Shown one piece after another: positions 6,583 to 15,394 of a DNA stretch of 54,192 bases. Origin of the DNA: Actinoplanes palleronii. GTDB lineage: Bacteria > Actinomycetota > Actinomycetes > Mycobacteriales > Micromonosporaceae. The notes beneath the pieces are model-generated. The model had not been told where the DNA came from. It made no database searches and was given only the letters and a program-made list of their open reading frames with translations. The stretch is from the NCBI RefSeq assembly GCF_016862315.1, contig NZ_BOMS01000163.1, positions 1 to 54,192 on the forward strand, in the 5' to 3' direction. The position numbers and the translations under genes were made by a program. Position 1 is the first letter of the stretch. The number at the start of each line of letters is the position of its first letter.

Positions 6583-8424
6583 ATGCAGATCGGAGCGCCG
6601 CGTCTGGCGATCGATTACGGCACCGCCTGCACCCGCGCTGTCGTTGTCGTCCCCGGGCAGTCCTGGCAGCCATTGATGATCGACGGGAGTGCGGAGCCGT
6701 CCAGTGCCGCCCACGTCGACGCGCACGGGCAGATCACCGTGGGCAGCGCCGCCTGGCGGCTGGCTGCCGTCGACCCGGACGGGTTCGTCGGTGCTCCGCT
6801 GGCCGAAGGGGCCGGGACCGTGAGCCGGCATGGGCGTGAGGTCGAGGTGTGCGACCTGGTCACGGCGACCCTGCTGCTGGTCAGTGCGGAAGCGATCCGG
6901 CTGCTCGGGGCCGTGCCCGCGGACGTACGGATGACCGTCCCCGCCGGGTGGGGGCCGCGGCGGCGTACCTGGCTGCGCCGGGCCGCGCACCAGGCCGGGC
7001 TTGGGCTCCCGCAGCTGGTGGAGGCGCCGGTCGCGGCCGCCGGGCAGCGGTTGCTCGACGGGGCGCAGTTGCAGGTCGGCGCGTTCGTGCTGGTCTGCGA
7101 TGTGGGGGCGACGACGGAGGCGACCGTGCTGCGGCGCGGCCCGCGCGGGTTCGAGGTGCTCTCCACCCTGCACGCGGCCGACGCCGGTGGGCAGGCGATC
7201 GACGGATTGCTGGCTCAGGCGCTGGTCGCGGCCGTCCCGGTACCGGACGGCACCCCGTCATGGCCGGTGCTGGCGAGCATGCGGGCGGGCAAGGAAGCGG
7301 TCTCCGTGCAGCCGGCGGTGACCGTACCCCTGCCGGAGCCGCAACCAGCGGTGATCCTGAACGCGGCCATGGTCGAGAGTGCCGCCCTGCCGGTGTTGCA
7401 TCGGGTCGCGGACCTGGCGTCGGCCGCGGTCGTGGCGGCGGAGCTGACCCCCGCGGATCTCGCGGCGATCTATGTGGTCGGCGCGGCCGCCGCGATGCCC
7501 GCCGTGGGCCCAACGCTCGAGCAGCGGCTCGGCGTGCCGGTGCAGGTCGTGCCGATGCCGGCGGCAACGGCTCTGCTCGGCGCCGTGGAAGCGGCCGGAA
7601 CGCTCGACGGGTCAGCGGACACCGTGCAGCAGGAGCCGCTGCCGCCCCTGCGTCGGGTGCTCGGGTTGTTGCTGCCGGGCGTGCTGTCGCTCGCACTGTT
7701 CGCTCACACCCTCTACTCGGCGGTCTTCAGTGGTTCCCGGCTGCTGCACGAGCGGCCCTGGTGGGTGATGGCGCACTGGGGTGAACTGGCGACCGGGTGC
7801 GTGCTGGCGCTGGTGGTCGGGGTGAGCGCCGGGCCGTGGTTCGGCGCCGCACTGGCCCGTGACCAGCGGCTGCACGATCGGTGGAATGCCAACGGGCAGC
7901 TGGCAGCCGGGTTGCTGACCGGGGTGGCGCTCGGCGGGATCGTCGCCGCGCTGTACGGGGCGTCGGCGGCGCTGTACTTCCTGTACCCGTTCGGTATTCC
8001 GCTGCGCTGGACGCTGCTGCCGATCCTGCCCGCCGCGGTATTGGTGATCGCCGTTGCCTGGCAGATCCGCCATCGCCGTGACCGGCCGCCCGGCGGGTGG
8101 GAGGCGTTTCTGGCGATCCCGTTGGCGCCGGTGCTGATGATGGGCGCCGGGATGCTGGTCGCGTCGCAGCTGCGGTTTCTCGCCTATCCGGCGTGGATGG
8201 GTGTCTACATCCACCTCGGGTCGCGGACGGGCATCGCGCTGGTCGGGGTCGGGATCGCGGTGCTGCTGGCCCGGGTCGCCGTGCTGCGGCTGATCGGTGC
8301 GATCGCGTTGGGTACGGCCGGATTCCTGCTCTCCGACTGGCGCCTGGACAACGGTGTCGGTGTCGCCGTCGCGGTGGCCGTGGCCGGGTGGTGGGCGCAG
8401 CGGTTGTGGGCTCTGCTCCGGTGA
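6583..8424 (+). CDS. Hsp70/actin-like ATPase domain fused to a polytopic membrane domain
   Basis: 613 aa from ATG 6583. TTG 6556 is an alternative, but neither has a strong ribosome binding site and the Hsp70 fold begins right after 6583. Residues about 8-340 are an Hsp70/actin-type nucleotide-binding domain: phosphate-1 loop LAIDYGTACTRAVVV, phosphate-2 loop FVLVCDVGATTEATVL, and adenosine region AIYVVGAAAAMPAVGPTLEQ (Gly pattern partly replaced by Ala). The usual substrate-binding domain is missing. Instead, about residues 360-613 form roughly eight membrane helices. It is coupled by a GTGA overlap to a membrane-anchored transcriptional regulator gene. A chaperone-like ATPase gating or signalling through a membrane domain is inference. 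Confidence 0.8.
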   Translation: MQIGAPRLAIDYGTACTRAVVVVPGQSWQPLMIDGSAEPSSAAHVDAHGQITVGSAAWRLAAVDPDGFVGAPLAEGAGTVSRHGREVEVCDLVTATLLLVSAEAIRLLGAVPADVRMTVPAGWGPRRRTWLRRAAHQAGLGLPQLVEAPVAAAGQRLLDGAQLQVGAFVLVCDVGATTEATVLRRGPRGFEVLSTLHAADAGGQAIDGLLAQALVAAVPVPDGTPSWPVLASMRAGKEAVSVQPAVTVPLPEPQPAVILNAAMVESAALPVLHRVADLASAAVVAAELTPADLAAIYVVGAAAAMPAVGPTLEQRLGVPVQVVPMPAATALLGAVEAAGTLDGSADTVQQEPLPPLRRVLGLLLPGVLSLALFAHTLYSAVFSGSRLLHERPWWVMAHWGELATGCVLALVVGVSAGPWFGAALARDQRLHDRWNANGQLAAGLLTGVALGGIVAALYGASAALYFLYPFGIPLRWTLLPILPAAVLVIAVAWQIRHRRDRPPGGWEAFLAIPLAPVLMMGAGMLVASQLRFLAYPAWMGVYIHLGSRTGIALVGVGIAVLLARVAVLRLIGAIALGTAGFLLSDWRLDNGVGVAVAVAVAGWWAQRLWALLR

Positions 8425-10070
8425 TCCGCGCGGTCCGGGCGGCGGGAAGTGTGCTGGCGGCGATCGCGGTGGTGGCCGGGCCGCCGGTGGTGGCCGGGTT
8501 CGCGGTGCTGCACTGGTCGCCGCGCCTGCCGCCGCTGAGCGAGCTGGTCGACGGCGGGCCGCCGAGTCTGGGTCAGATCGTGGTGCTGGCGGCTATTCCG
8601 ATCACGCTGCTGTGGCTGGTGGCCAGCGGGTATCTGCTGCGGGGCGGGGTGCGGCGGGCGCGGGCGCAGCTGCGGATGCCGAGCCCGGTGCAGCTGACCG
8701 CAGGGTCGATGGCCGGTGCGGTGGTGCTGGGCGCTCCGGCCATGGTGGCGGTGGTGGCGCCGGCGACGCCCGCGGTCGCGGCGAGCTCGGCCGGGGACGT
8801 GGTCGCTTCGGGGGTGGAGCTGCCGGACGGTGCTGGCTGGGTGCCGGTCGCGGTGGGGCAGGCGGTGGCGACGACGGCCGCCGCGTTCTGGCTGCGCCGC
8901 CGCCGTGAGTACCGGCCGCTGTCGCCCGGCTCCGATGTGCAGCCGCTGCCTGTCACCGTCAACGCTCTCACCGCAGTGCGCACCGATGGTGGGTCGGCTG
9001 TTCCGCTGGTCGAGCACGTGCCACCCGGTGGCGTGACGCTGAGCGGACCCGGTGCCCGCGACGCGCTGCGCGGGCTACTGATCTCTCTGCTGCTGGCTGG
9101 GCGCCGGGTCGTGGTGAGCTGGGCGGATCTGGGGGAGCTGCTGGAGGACCCGTACCTGAGCGGACCGGTGCCCGCCGGTCTGCGCGCGGTGGACGAGCTG
9201 ACCGATGCCGGCGCGGACGAGGTGGCGCTCTCGGTGCACGCGACGCCGGGCACGGGCAGGTGGGTGGCTTTTGGCGCCGACGCCGCGGCGAGCCGGTGGG
9301 AAGTCGGCGCAGACGGGACGATTGCCGGCGTGCGGCGGTTGTGTGTGCTGAACGCGCGCGCGGCCGCCGACCTGTTCGGACTGCTCACCGCGGTGCGGCC
9401 GGAGGAGGCTCCGGCGCAGTCGCGGCCCCGGCCGCGACCGGCTTCCGCGCGGCTGCGGCTGCTCGGTGGGTGCGAACTGACCGTCGGTGGGCACCCGGTG
9501 ATCGTGCGGCGCAGTGCGGGGCTGCAGGTTCTGGCGTACCTCGGGTTGCACCCCGGCGGCGCGACGGCGCACGAGATCATCGCGGCGATCTGGCCGGGCC
9601 TGCGGCCGGCCACCATCACCAACCGCTTGTACATCACGGTCAGCGAACTCAAGAAGGATTTCCTTTCTTGTACGCAGGGTGAGCTGATCCGTCACGAGCA
9701 CGGCCGGTACCGGCTGACCGAGGCGGTGGATGTCGACGTCCGGCACCTGCAGGCCGCAGTCGCCGGGGCGCAGCGGGCGATCACGACAGCGGAGCGGCGG
9801 CGGGCGCAGCAGGTGGTCGTCGACGGGTATGCGGGGGAGGTGGCGGCCGGCTTCGACTGGCCGTGGATCGTGCCTGCCCGTGAGGCGCTGCGGCGTGTGG
9901 TGCTGTCCGGGTATGTGGATCTCGCCGAGGGCGCGGAGCCGGGGGTGGCGGTCGAACTGTTGCGGGCGGCGATGGTGGTGGATCCGCACAACGCGATGGT
10001 CCGGGAGCGGGCGATCGCGGTGCTCGCGCAGCTCGGCGACGAGGCGGCGGTGCGGGCCCTGCAGCAGTAA
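8421..10070 (+). CDS. membrane-anchored SARP-like regulator (winged helix plus BTAD)
   Basis: 549 aa from GTG 8421, overlapping the previous stop by 4 bp. Membrane helices lie at about 5-33, 50-72, 90-115 and 140-160, followed by a cytoplasmic region starting WLRRRREYRP. From about residue 340 comes an OmpR/PhoB-type winged helix (LRLLGGCELTVGG, then IIAAIWPGLRPATITNRLYITVSELKK) and from about 435 a bacterial transcriptional activator domain (BTAD) of helical repeats with YAGEVAAGFDWPWIVPAREALRR. Similar actinobacterial proteins often carry a LysM domain between the helices; I see none here. It is probably a membrane-tethered regulator working with the Hsp70-like partner, and a release mechanism is not visible. 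Confidence 0.8.
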   Translation: MIRAVRAAGSVLAAIAVVAGPPVVAGFAVLHWSPRLPPLSELVDGGPPSLGQIVVLAAIPITLLWLVASGYLLRGGVRRARAQLRMPSPVQLTAGSMAGAVVLGAPAMVAVVAPATPAVAASSAGDVVASGVELPDGAGWVPVAVGQAVATTAAAFWLRRRREYRPLSPGSDVQPLPVTVNALTAVRTDGGSAVPLVEHVPPGGVTLSGPGARDALRGLLISLLLAGRRVVVSWADLGELLEDPYLSGPVPAGLRAVDELTDAGADEVALSVHATPGTGRWVAFGADAAASRWEVGADGTIAGVRRLCVLNARAAADLFGLLTAVRPEEAPAQSRPRPRPASARLRLLGGCELTVGGHPVIVRRSAGLQVLAYLGLHPGGATAHEIIAAIWPGLRPATITNRLYITVSELKKDFLSCTQGELIRHEHGRYRLTEAVDVDVRHLQAAVAGAQRAITTAERRRAQQVVVDGYAGEVAAGFDWPWIVPAREALRRVVLSGYVDLAEGAEPGVAVELLRAAMVVDPHNAMVRERAIAVLAQLGDEAAVRALQQ

Positions 10071-10232
10071 GTCTCCATGACCTGAACATCTGCCAAGGCC
10101 AGTGGATGCATCTGCTCGGCGCCGACGTGGAACTACCCAGCGATCAACGCCTCGATCACAGGCTGGTCCGCATCGTTCGATGCAGTAGCGCCGCCGCGAC
10201 CCGAAGTGTCGCCGTGTCTTGCTTGGTCGTGC

Positions 10233-10403
10233 TCAGGAGCCCAGGACCTGCAGCAGCCAATCGATCACGGCGCGCATCAGGCCGGAGGTCATGCCGGTGA
10301 CTGCCGCGAGAAGGAGTCGCTTCGTCATGGTGGGGAGTCGATGGTCGACGCGGCGTCGACTCTTCGGATTGTCAATATCATCGGCCTGGAGCGCTTGGAG
10401 CAT
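10233..10403 (-). CDS. possible small protein, 56 aa, with C-terminal amphipathic/membrane helix
   Basis: ATG 10403 is preceded on the minus strand by AAAGGGCGAACACC, a plausible ribosome binding site. The 56-residue product has a charged N-terminal half (DDIDNPKSRRRVDHR) and a hydrophobic C-terminal helix (LLLAAVTGMTSGLMRAVIDW). It lies antisense in the 460-bp gap between the SARP-like gene and the NTPase gene, where no plus-strand ORF is convincing. An internal Met (MTKRLLLAA) is an alternative start giving a 31-residue hydrophobic peptide. I do not recognise it. Confidence 0.4.
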   Translation of the reverse strand: MLQALQADDIDNPKSRRRVDHRLPTMTKRLLLAAVTGMTSGLMRAVIDWLLQVLGS

Positions 10404-10531
10404 GGTGTTCGCCCTTTACTGCGGAGGCGGATACGAGCCGGCTGACTCGAACTCCACTGTGAGGCCACTGCCAGAGGGTGAAACTCAAACCCGACCAGTG
10501 CCGATGAGCGCCGATTTCGACATTATGAGTG

Positions 10532-13066
10532 ATGCTTGACGGCAGGATGAGTACCGACGAGCGCAGACCACTTCCGTCGAGTAGCCGCCCGGTGGAACGG
10601 GCCGTGCTGTCCGCGGGACCGAGCCGTGAGCTCCGTGATGCGATCTATCACCTCTACGCCCAGGCGGACTGTCCCCGTCTGGAGGAGCTTGCCAAGGTGA
10701 TCGCCGCCGACGACAGCCTTCCGGCAGTGCCGAAGAAGGATGTGATCGGTAAGGTCATCGGTGGTGATTCACTGGCGACGAAACGAGATTGCATCGCGAT
10801 CGCGGTCGCGCTGGCCCAGGAGGCGGGCAGGGCGGACACCGCCGCTGTGTCGGCCAGGGTGCACGAGCTGTGGATCGCCGCCCGGCTGGCAACCGCGCCT
10901 ACCACGTCCGCGGATTCCGGCGAGGCGCTGTCGTCGCTCGGGCGGCCCATCAGCGCGTGCGATCCGTTCGCGCTCGAGGTCCACCGTGCAATCGACGCCT
11001 CTGCCGACAGTGGCCGGCTCCCGCCACTGCCGCTCTATGTCGAACGCCCTCACGATCGACAGATGCGCGCCATCGCTGATCAATCACTGAACGGCTCCAG
11101 CCGCATGATCACGATGGTGGGCGGCTCGTCGACGGGCAAGACCCGTGCCTGCTGGGAACTGGTGCAATACATCGAACGACAGCAACCCGGACGATGGCGG
11201 GTGTGGCATCCGTACGATCCGAGCCGGTCCGAGGCCGCCGCGGAGGAGATCAGTGAGGTCGGCGCATACTCCATCGTCTGGTTGAACGAGGCGCAGTCCT
11301 ATCTGGCCCCGTCAGACCAGCCTCTCGGCGAGCGCGTCGCGGCCGGCCTGCGCACGTTGCTCACTGATCGGTTGCGGCGTCCGGTGCTGATCCTGGCGAC
11401 GATGTGGCCGGAGCCCTGGACGACGTTGAGGACGCGACCGGACGAGGACGGACTCGTCGACCCGCATGGGCAGGCCCGGGAACTGCTCGACGGCACCGAC
11501 ATCGACGTCCCGGGGGCCTTCACCTCGGCCGACCTGGCGGACCTGAACAAGCACGACGACCCACGTCTGCGTCATGCCGGCATGTGCGCCGCAGGCGGTC
11601 GGATCACCCAGTACCTGGCCGGGGCACCTCAGCTGCTTGATCGGTACCAGAAAGCGCCACCGGCTGCCCGAGCTGTGCTGGACGTCGCGATAGACGCCCG
11701 ACGGCTCGGCTTCCTTCCCGCGATTCCTTACGCGCTGCTGCAGGAGGCGGCCCCGGGCTACCTCGACGACGACGAGTGGGACCGGCTCGGACCTGACTGG
11801 TTCGAACACGCCCTGACGTATGCCGCCGCGACCTGCAACGGCACCCGAGGGTTGTTGACCCCTGTACGACCTCGCCCCGGTGAGCCCACGCTGTCCGGTG
11901 ACCCGGTGTACCGACTCGCCGACTACATCGAGCAGACCGGCATCAAGCTTCGCGCCAGGTGCTATCCGCCCTCGTCCTTCTGGCAAGCCGCATCCGCAAC
12001 GATCGACGATGCCACCGCATTGCAGGTCCTGGGCTGGGCGGCCGAACAACGAGGGCGGTACCAGCATGCCTTCTGCCTCTATCGTGCCAGCGTCCTCACG
12101 GGAACCTTGGGAGCCTTCCGGCCGTTGCTCCGGCTGCTGCGACAAGTAGACGCGCCACACAGCGCGGCGGAGCTCTGCCGGCGCGCGGCTGCACTGGGCA
12201 ATACCGATGCACTCAATGTCCTGGCCTTCACACATGAGAGGGCTGGTGATCTCCGGCGCGCTGCTTCTCTCTATCGCCAGGGCGCCGACCGTGGCGACCC
12301 GCAAGCTCTGCATGCCCTGGCCAGGCTCAGTGCTGAGGCGGGCGACTCGGACGCTGCGGTCCGCCTCGACGGCGCCGCCGCGGAATCCGACGACGCCACT
12401 CGTCTTACCTTCGCCCAGCGGGGTGAACGGGCCGGCGACCTCGATCGCGCCCCCGACCTCAATCCTCAGGCCATCGACCGGTCCCGGATTGCCACCGCGC
12501 GGGACAGCGGCACCATCCCGGTCGCGCGGGTGCGACGGCAGGCCGCCGACAGGACCGCCACCAGCAGCTTGATCAAGCGGGTGCACGACAGCCGGCGGGC
12601 CGGCGACCTCGACGCTGCGATAGCGGCCGCCCGGCAAGCCGCGGAACGTGGCCATACCGGCGTTCTTGGCAATCTCGCCCTGCACGTCGAGCAGCACGGG
12701 GACCTGAACGGTGCTGTCGACCTGGCCCACGAAGCCGCCGATGGCGGGAACCCGATCGTGTTGAGCCAATTGGCGCGGCGACGGGAACTCGTCGGCGACC
12801 CGGACGGGGCTGCCGACCTTTACCGCGAGGCAGCCAATCGCGGCAACCTCAACGCCGTCGTCAACCTGGCTCGGCTGAGCGAAAAGGGCGGGGACAACGA
12901 CAGTGCTGACAAGATCCGGAAGTATGGTCTCGACGCCGGTGGGCTCGCGGCGGAACCATGGTGCGCCCTGGCAGCATCCTGGGCCATCCGGGCGGAAAGC
13001 AGCATGGGGCGAACGGCGTCAGATGCTGGTGATCTCGATCATCCGGCGTTGGCGCAAGCCGAGTAG
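10532..13066 (+). CDS. P-loop NTPase with Sel1/TPR-like repeats (STAND-like)
   Basis: 844 aa from ATG 10532; GTG 10529 and ATG 10547 are alternatives. Residues about 20-110 are a helical module of the type found at the N-terminus of actinobacterial signalling NTPases (RELRDAIYHLYAQADCPRLEEL). The NTPase core follows: Walker A GGSSTGKTRACWELVQYI near residue 197 and a Walker B-like YSIVWLNEAQSYL near 250. The C-terminal half holds repeated 33-36-residue Sel1/TPR-like units with AGDLxxAxxLYRxAADRG patterns. Such architectures bind a trigger through the repeats and signal by oligomerisation; no effector domain (nuclease, TIR, protease) is evident. The function is therefore open, with defence or signalling most likely. 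Confidence 0.8.
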   Translation: MLDGRMSTDERRPLPSSSRPVERAVLSAGPSRELRDAIYHLYAQADCPRLEELAKVIAADDSLPAVPKKDVIGKVIGGDSLATKRDCIAIAVALAQEAGRADTAAVSARVHELWIAARLATAPTTSADSGEALSSLGRPISACDPFALEVHRAIDASADSGRLPPLPLYVERPHDRQMRAIADQSLNGSSRMITMVGGSSTGKTRACWELVQYIERQQPGRWRVWHPYDPSRSEAAAEEISEVGAYSIVWLNEAQSYLAPSDQPLGERVAAGLRTLLTDRLRRPVLILATMWPEPWTTLRTRPDEDGLVDPHGQARELLDGTDIDVPGAFTSADLADLNKHDDPRLRHAGMCAAGGRITQYLAGAPQLLDRYQKAPPAARAVLDVAIDARRLGFLPAIPYALLQEAAPGYLDDDEWDRLGPDWFEHALTYAAATCNGTRGLLTPVRPRPGEPTLSGDPVYRLADYIEQTGIKLRARCYPPSSFWQAASATIDDATALQVLGWAAEQRGRYQHAFCLYRASVLTGTLGAFRPLLRLLRQVDAPHSAAELCRRAAALGNTDALNVLAFTHERAGDLRRAASLYRQGADRGDPQALHALARLSAEAGDSDAAVRLDGAAAESDDATRLTFAQRGERAGDLDRAPDLNPQAIDRSRIATARDSGTIPVARVRRQAADRTATSSLIKRVHDSRRAGDLDAAIAAARQAAERGHTGVLGNLALHVEQHGDLNGAVDLAHEAADGGNPIVLSQLARRRELVGDPDGAADLYREAANRGNLNAVVNLARLSEKGGDNDSADKIRKYGLDAGGLAAEPWCALAASWAIRAESSMGRTASDAGDLDHPALAQAE

Positions 13067-13111
13067 CAGGCGTCGGTGCTGAAGTGCACAGCCGACTCGA
13101 ACTAGACCGTC

Positions 13112-13327
13112 ATGTACCTGGGCGTGGCCTGGTACGACCAGGAGTTCTTCGTCGAGCGCGGCGGCGCGGGCTTCAGCCGGATGCACCAGAAGAGCTACCA
13201 GCTGATCGGGGTGCCGCAAGACGCGATCACCATCGCGCACCTCCTGGCCGCCGACGTCGCTCAGTTCACCGCGGCTGAGGCGGCGCCAGAATCGGCGGCG
13301 GCGCTGACCGCCGGCGCGACGGCTTAA
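13112..13327 (+). CDS. short ORF, probably a gene fragment, 71 aa
   Basis: The translation starts MYLGVAWYDQEFFVERGGAG and continues with a QKSYQLIGVPQD stretch, then an alanine-rich tail. The first 45 residues look like real protein with balanced composition, but ATG 13112 has no ribosome binding site, so this may be the surviving part of a longer gene lost upstream. It ends just before a strong hairpin at 13351-13384. I do not recognise the family. Confidence 0.4.
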   Translation: MYLGVAWYDQEFFVERGGAGFSRMHQKSYQLIGVPQDAITIAHLLAADVAQFTAAEAAPESAAALTAGATA

Positions 13328-13350
13328 CGGGATGCTTGACCCGGTGAAAC

Positions 13351-13384
13351 GCCCGTCCTGCTGAAGGAAGGTTGCGGGACGGGC
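13351..13384. terminator. bidirectional hairpin terminator between convergent genes
   Basis: The arms GCCCGTCCTGC (13351-13361) and GCGGGACGGGC (13374-13384) pair over 11 bp with one mismatch and a 12-nt loop. It lies between the plus-strand ORF ending at 13327 and the minus-strand MFS gene ending at 13391. There is no T run, which is common for actinomycete terminators. Confidence 0.65.
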
Positions 13385-13390
13385 GCCGGT

Positions 13391-14647
13391 TCAAGAAGTT
13401 TGGCTCCCCGCCGGCTCCCGGCTGGACATGATCGCCGCGGCCGTCACCCGTCGGCCGGTCGCAGCTGCGGTTGCCGCGGCGGCGATCAGCAGCAGGCCGG
13501 CCCCGGCGAACGTGGTGGCCGGGGCTGCGTCGACGGCCACGGGGAGGGTCAGCATGCCGACGGTGCCAGCCGTCCGGATCACGGTTTGGTCGACGGTGAT
13601 CAGGCGTAGCCGCTGGGCGGGGACGAACCCGGCCAGTTTGGTCCGCAGCGTCACCGCGGCTGCCGGAGCGGCCAGTCCGGCCGCGAACCCGACACCGAGC
13701 ACCACCGGAAGCGTCGGTGCCGTGCTGTATCCGATCAGCGCCAGCCCGGTTACCGTCCATGCGCTGCAGTACACCGTCAGCCACCGGCCCGCTCGCAGGT
13801 TTCCGATGAGTAGGTTCCCGGCGAGTGCACCCGCGCCGACGGCGGAGAGCGCCAGTCCGTACCCGGCCGCGCCCTGGCCGAGCCGGACCGCGAGCAGGGT
13901 CGGCAAACCGACGGCGGACACCGCGGCGACGAAGAAGCCGATGCCGTGCAGGCCGACCGCGACGGCGACGTCCGGATGGCGGCGCAGCACCGGCCACGCG
14001 GCGACGGGCTCGGCTCGCCTGGCCGGGGCGGTGACAGCGCCCGGCGCGGCGGCGCGGGCGACCCTGTGGGTGTGGGCACGCAGCCACCACATCGCGGCCG
14101 CTGACACGATGAACGTGACGCCGTCGATGGCGAACAACTGCACCTCGGAGACGACCATCAGGATCAGGCCGACACAGCCGGGCCCGGCGATCACGGCAAT
14201 CCGGTTGGTCAGGTCGAGCAGCGCAGTCACCTCCCGGACCCGGTCCGGGCGGACCAGGTCCGGGACCAGGCCACCGAGGTTCGGATCGAACAGCACACCG
14301 AGTGTGCCGAGCAGCAGGACCAGGACCAGCAGGACCGTGATCCCGCCCTGCCCGGGGGACCACAACAGCGGGACCGCGCACGCCACCACGGCCCGGCCGG
14401 CATCCAGCCAGCCGAGCGCCCCGAACGAGGAGAAGCGGGCGATCAAGCCTCGGCCGAACGTCCCGATCAGGATGTACGGCAGCGACTCGACCACCGCGGC
14501 GATTCCCATCCACACCGCCGAGCCGGTCGCCTCGTACACGACCCACATGATCGCGAGCCCGTAGAGGCGGTCACCGAGAACGCTGAGCGCCGCCGAGCTC
14601 CACAGCACCAGGATCGGCCGTTGCCGCAGCAGTCGTAAGTACCCCAC
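13391..14647 (-). CDS. MFS transporter
   Basis: 418 aa. GTG 14647 is preferred because GGAGG stands about 9 nt upstream on the minus strand; the ATG 14 codons earlier lies before that site. The protein starts with YLRLLRQRPILVLWSSAALSVLGDRLYGLAIMWVV, typical of the first helix of MFS exporters of the macrolide/DHA3 type, and has about 12 hydrophobic helices with a cytoplasmic Arg/Ala-rich loop in the middle (residues about 205-225). It should export a small molecule using the proton gradient; no neighbouring regulator or biosynthetic gene suggests the substrate. Confidence 0.88.
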   Translation of the reverse strand: MGYLRLLRQRPILVLWSSAALSVLGDRLYGLAIMWVVYEATGSAVWMGIAAVVESLPYILIGTFGRGLIARFSSFGALGWLDAGRAVVACAVPLLWSPGQGGITVLLVLVLLLGTLGVLFDPNLGGLVPDLVRPDRVREVTALLDLTNRIAVIAGPGCVGLILMVVSEVQLFAIDGVTFIVSAAAMWWLRAHTHRVARAAAPGAVTAPARRAEPVAAWPVLRRHPDVAVAVGLHGIGFFVAAVSAVGLPTLLAVRLGQGAAGYGLALSAVGAGALAGNLLIGNLRAGRWLTVYCSAWTVTGLALIGYSTAPTLPVVLGVGFAAGLAAPAAAVTLRTKLAGFVPAQRLRLITVDQTVIRTAGTVGMLTLPVAVDAAPATTFAGAGLLLIAAAATAAATGRRVTAAAIMSSREPAGSQTS

Positions 14648-14820
14648 GCGCGCCACACCTCCACAATCGGGTTCGTTGGAGTAGGGCAAAGCGATCCCGG
14701 TCCGGCACCCGGCGGGCTGGGGTCAAGGGGGCAACCTAGCGACTCCCGCCGGGCGGTGGGGGTTCTGACACACCGGTGGTGGAACCTGTCACCCGTCCGC
14801 GCCTCAGGTGAAGGTGATCA

Positions 14821-14976
14821 ATGGCAGACACTGACCCTTTCGGTCAGCAGGCAGCCCACTGGGCCTGGTGGGCGCCGTTCTGCGACGCCGACTCGGCCGG
14901 CTATCTCGACCCGGAACCGGCCGTGCAACTGCTCGCCGACATGGTGGACTTCCGACCGCCGACGCCATTCCCTTAG
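14821..14976 (+). CDS. short ORF, likely truncated gene, 51 aa
   Basis: ATG 14821 has AGGTGAAGGTGA upstream. The product begins MADTDPFGQQAAHWAWWAPF and continues with YLDPEPAVQLLADMVDF before a stop at 14974. The start is convincing, and the sequence recalls the N-terminus of small SAM-dependent or DUF-type proteins, but the frame ends abruptly in PPTPFP. It is probably an N-terminal fragment of a longer gene. The identity of the parent is uncertain. Confidence 0.4.
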   Translation: MADTDPFGQQAAHWAWWAPFCDADSAGYLDPEPAVQLLADMVDFRPPTPFP

Positions 14977-15394
14977 CTGCTGATTTACGCGGCCAGCTCG
15001 ACGTTGGCCCCGGCTGCCTGATCGACGGGCTCGCGGTCACCCGCCAGCGTCTGCAAATGGGGCTCAAACTCGCGCACATTGGTCAACACGAAACGCGCAA
15101 TCCTAGGCCCGAAAAGGGCGCCTGTCCGGGTCCGGTTCCCACGACCGAAGCCACTCGGTGTTGTGGCAACGTTCGGTGCGGCGGTGTCGTGCCGCGACCG
15201 TCAGCGCCCGGTGATCCGATCACCCGGTTCGCCGGTGAGGACCGCCAGGGGGGTGGACCGTCGGCTCTGGATGGGTGTGCCGGGTCGTCTACGCTCGCGC
15301 GGGTGATCAATAGCCGACATGTGGGCGCAGGTGTTCGCTCCGGTGCTGCTCGCGGTGGTGCGAGCGGGTTCGCGCCGGCCGGTGAGGGACGCCG
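14977..15394 (+). other. decayed intergenic region upstream of the DUF6493 gene
   Basis: No complete gene is supported. The minus strand from about 15170 to 14988 has an open frame that ends LAGDREPVDQAAGANVELAA and looks like the C-terminus of a lost protein. A small hairpin (GCCC-GAAAA-GGGC) lies at about 15107-15119. A TACGCT box at 15290-15295 stands 7 nt before GTG 15303, which would open a 31-codon leader frame ending in the ATGA overlap with the gene at 15395. Confidence 0.35.

Noticed and set aside
15085..15170. tRNA-like look of the sequence around the GCCC-GAAAA-GGGC hairpin
   Set aside because: No cloverleaf with a T-loop GTTCRANNC and acceptor pairing could be built, so no tRNA is called.
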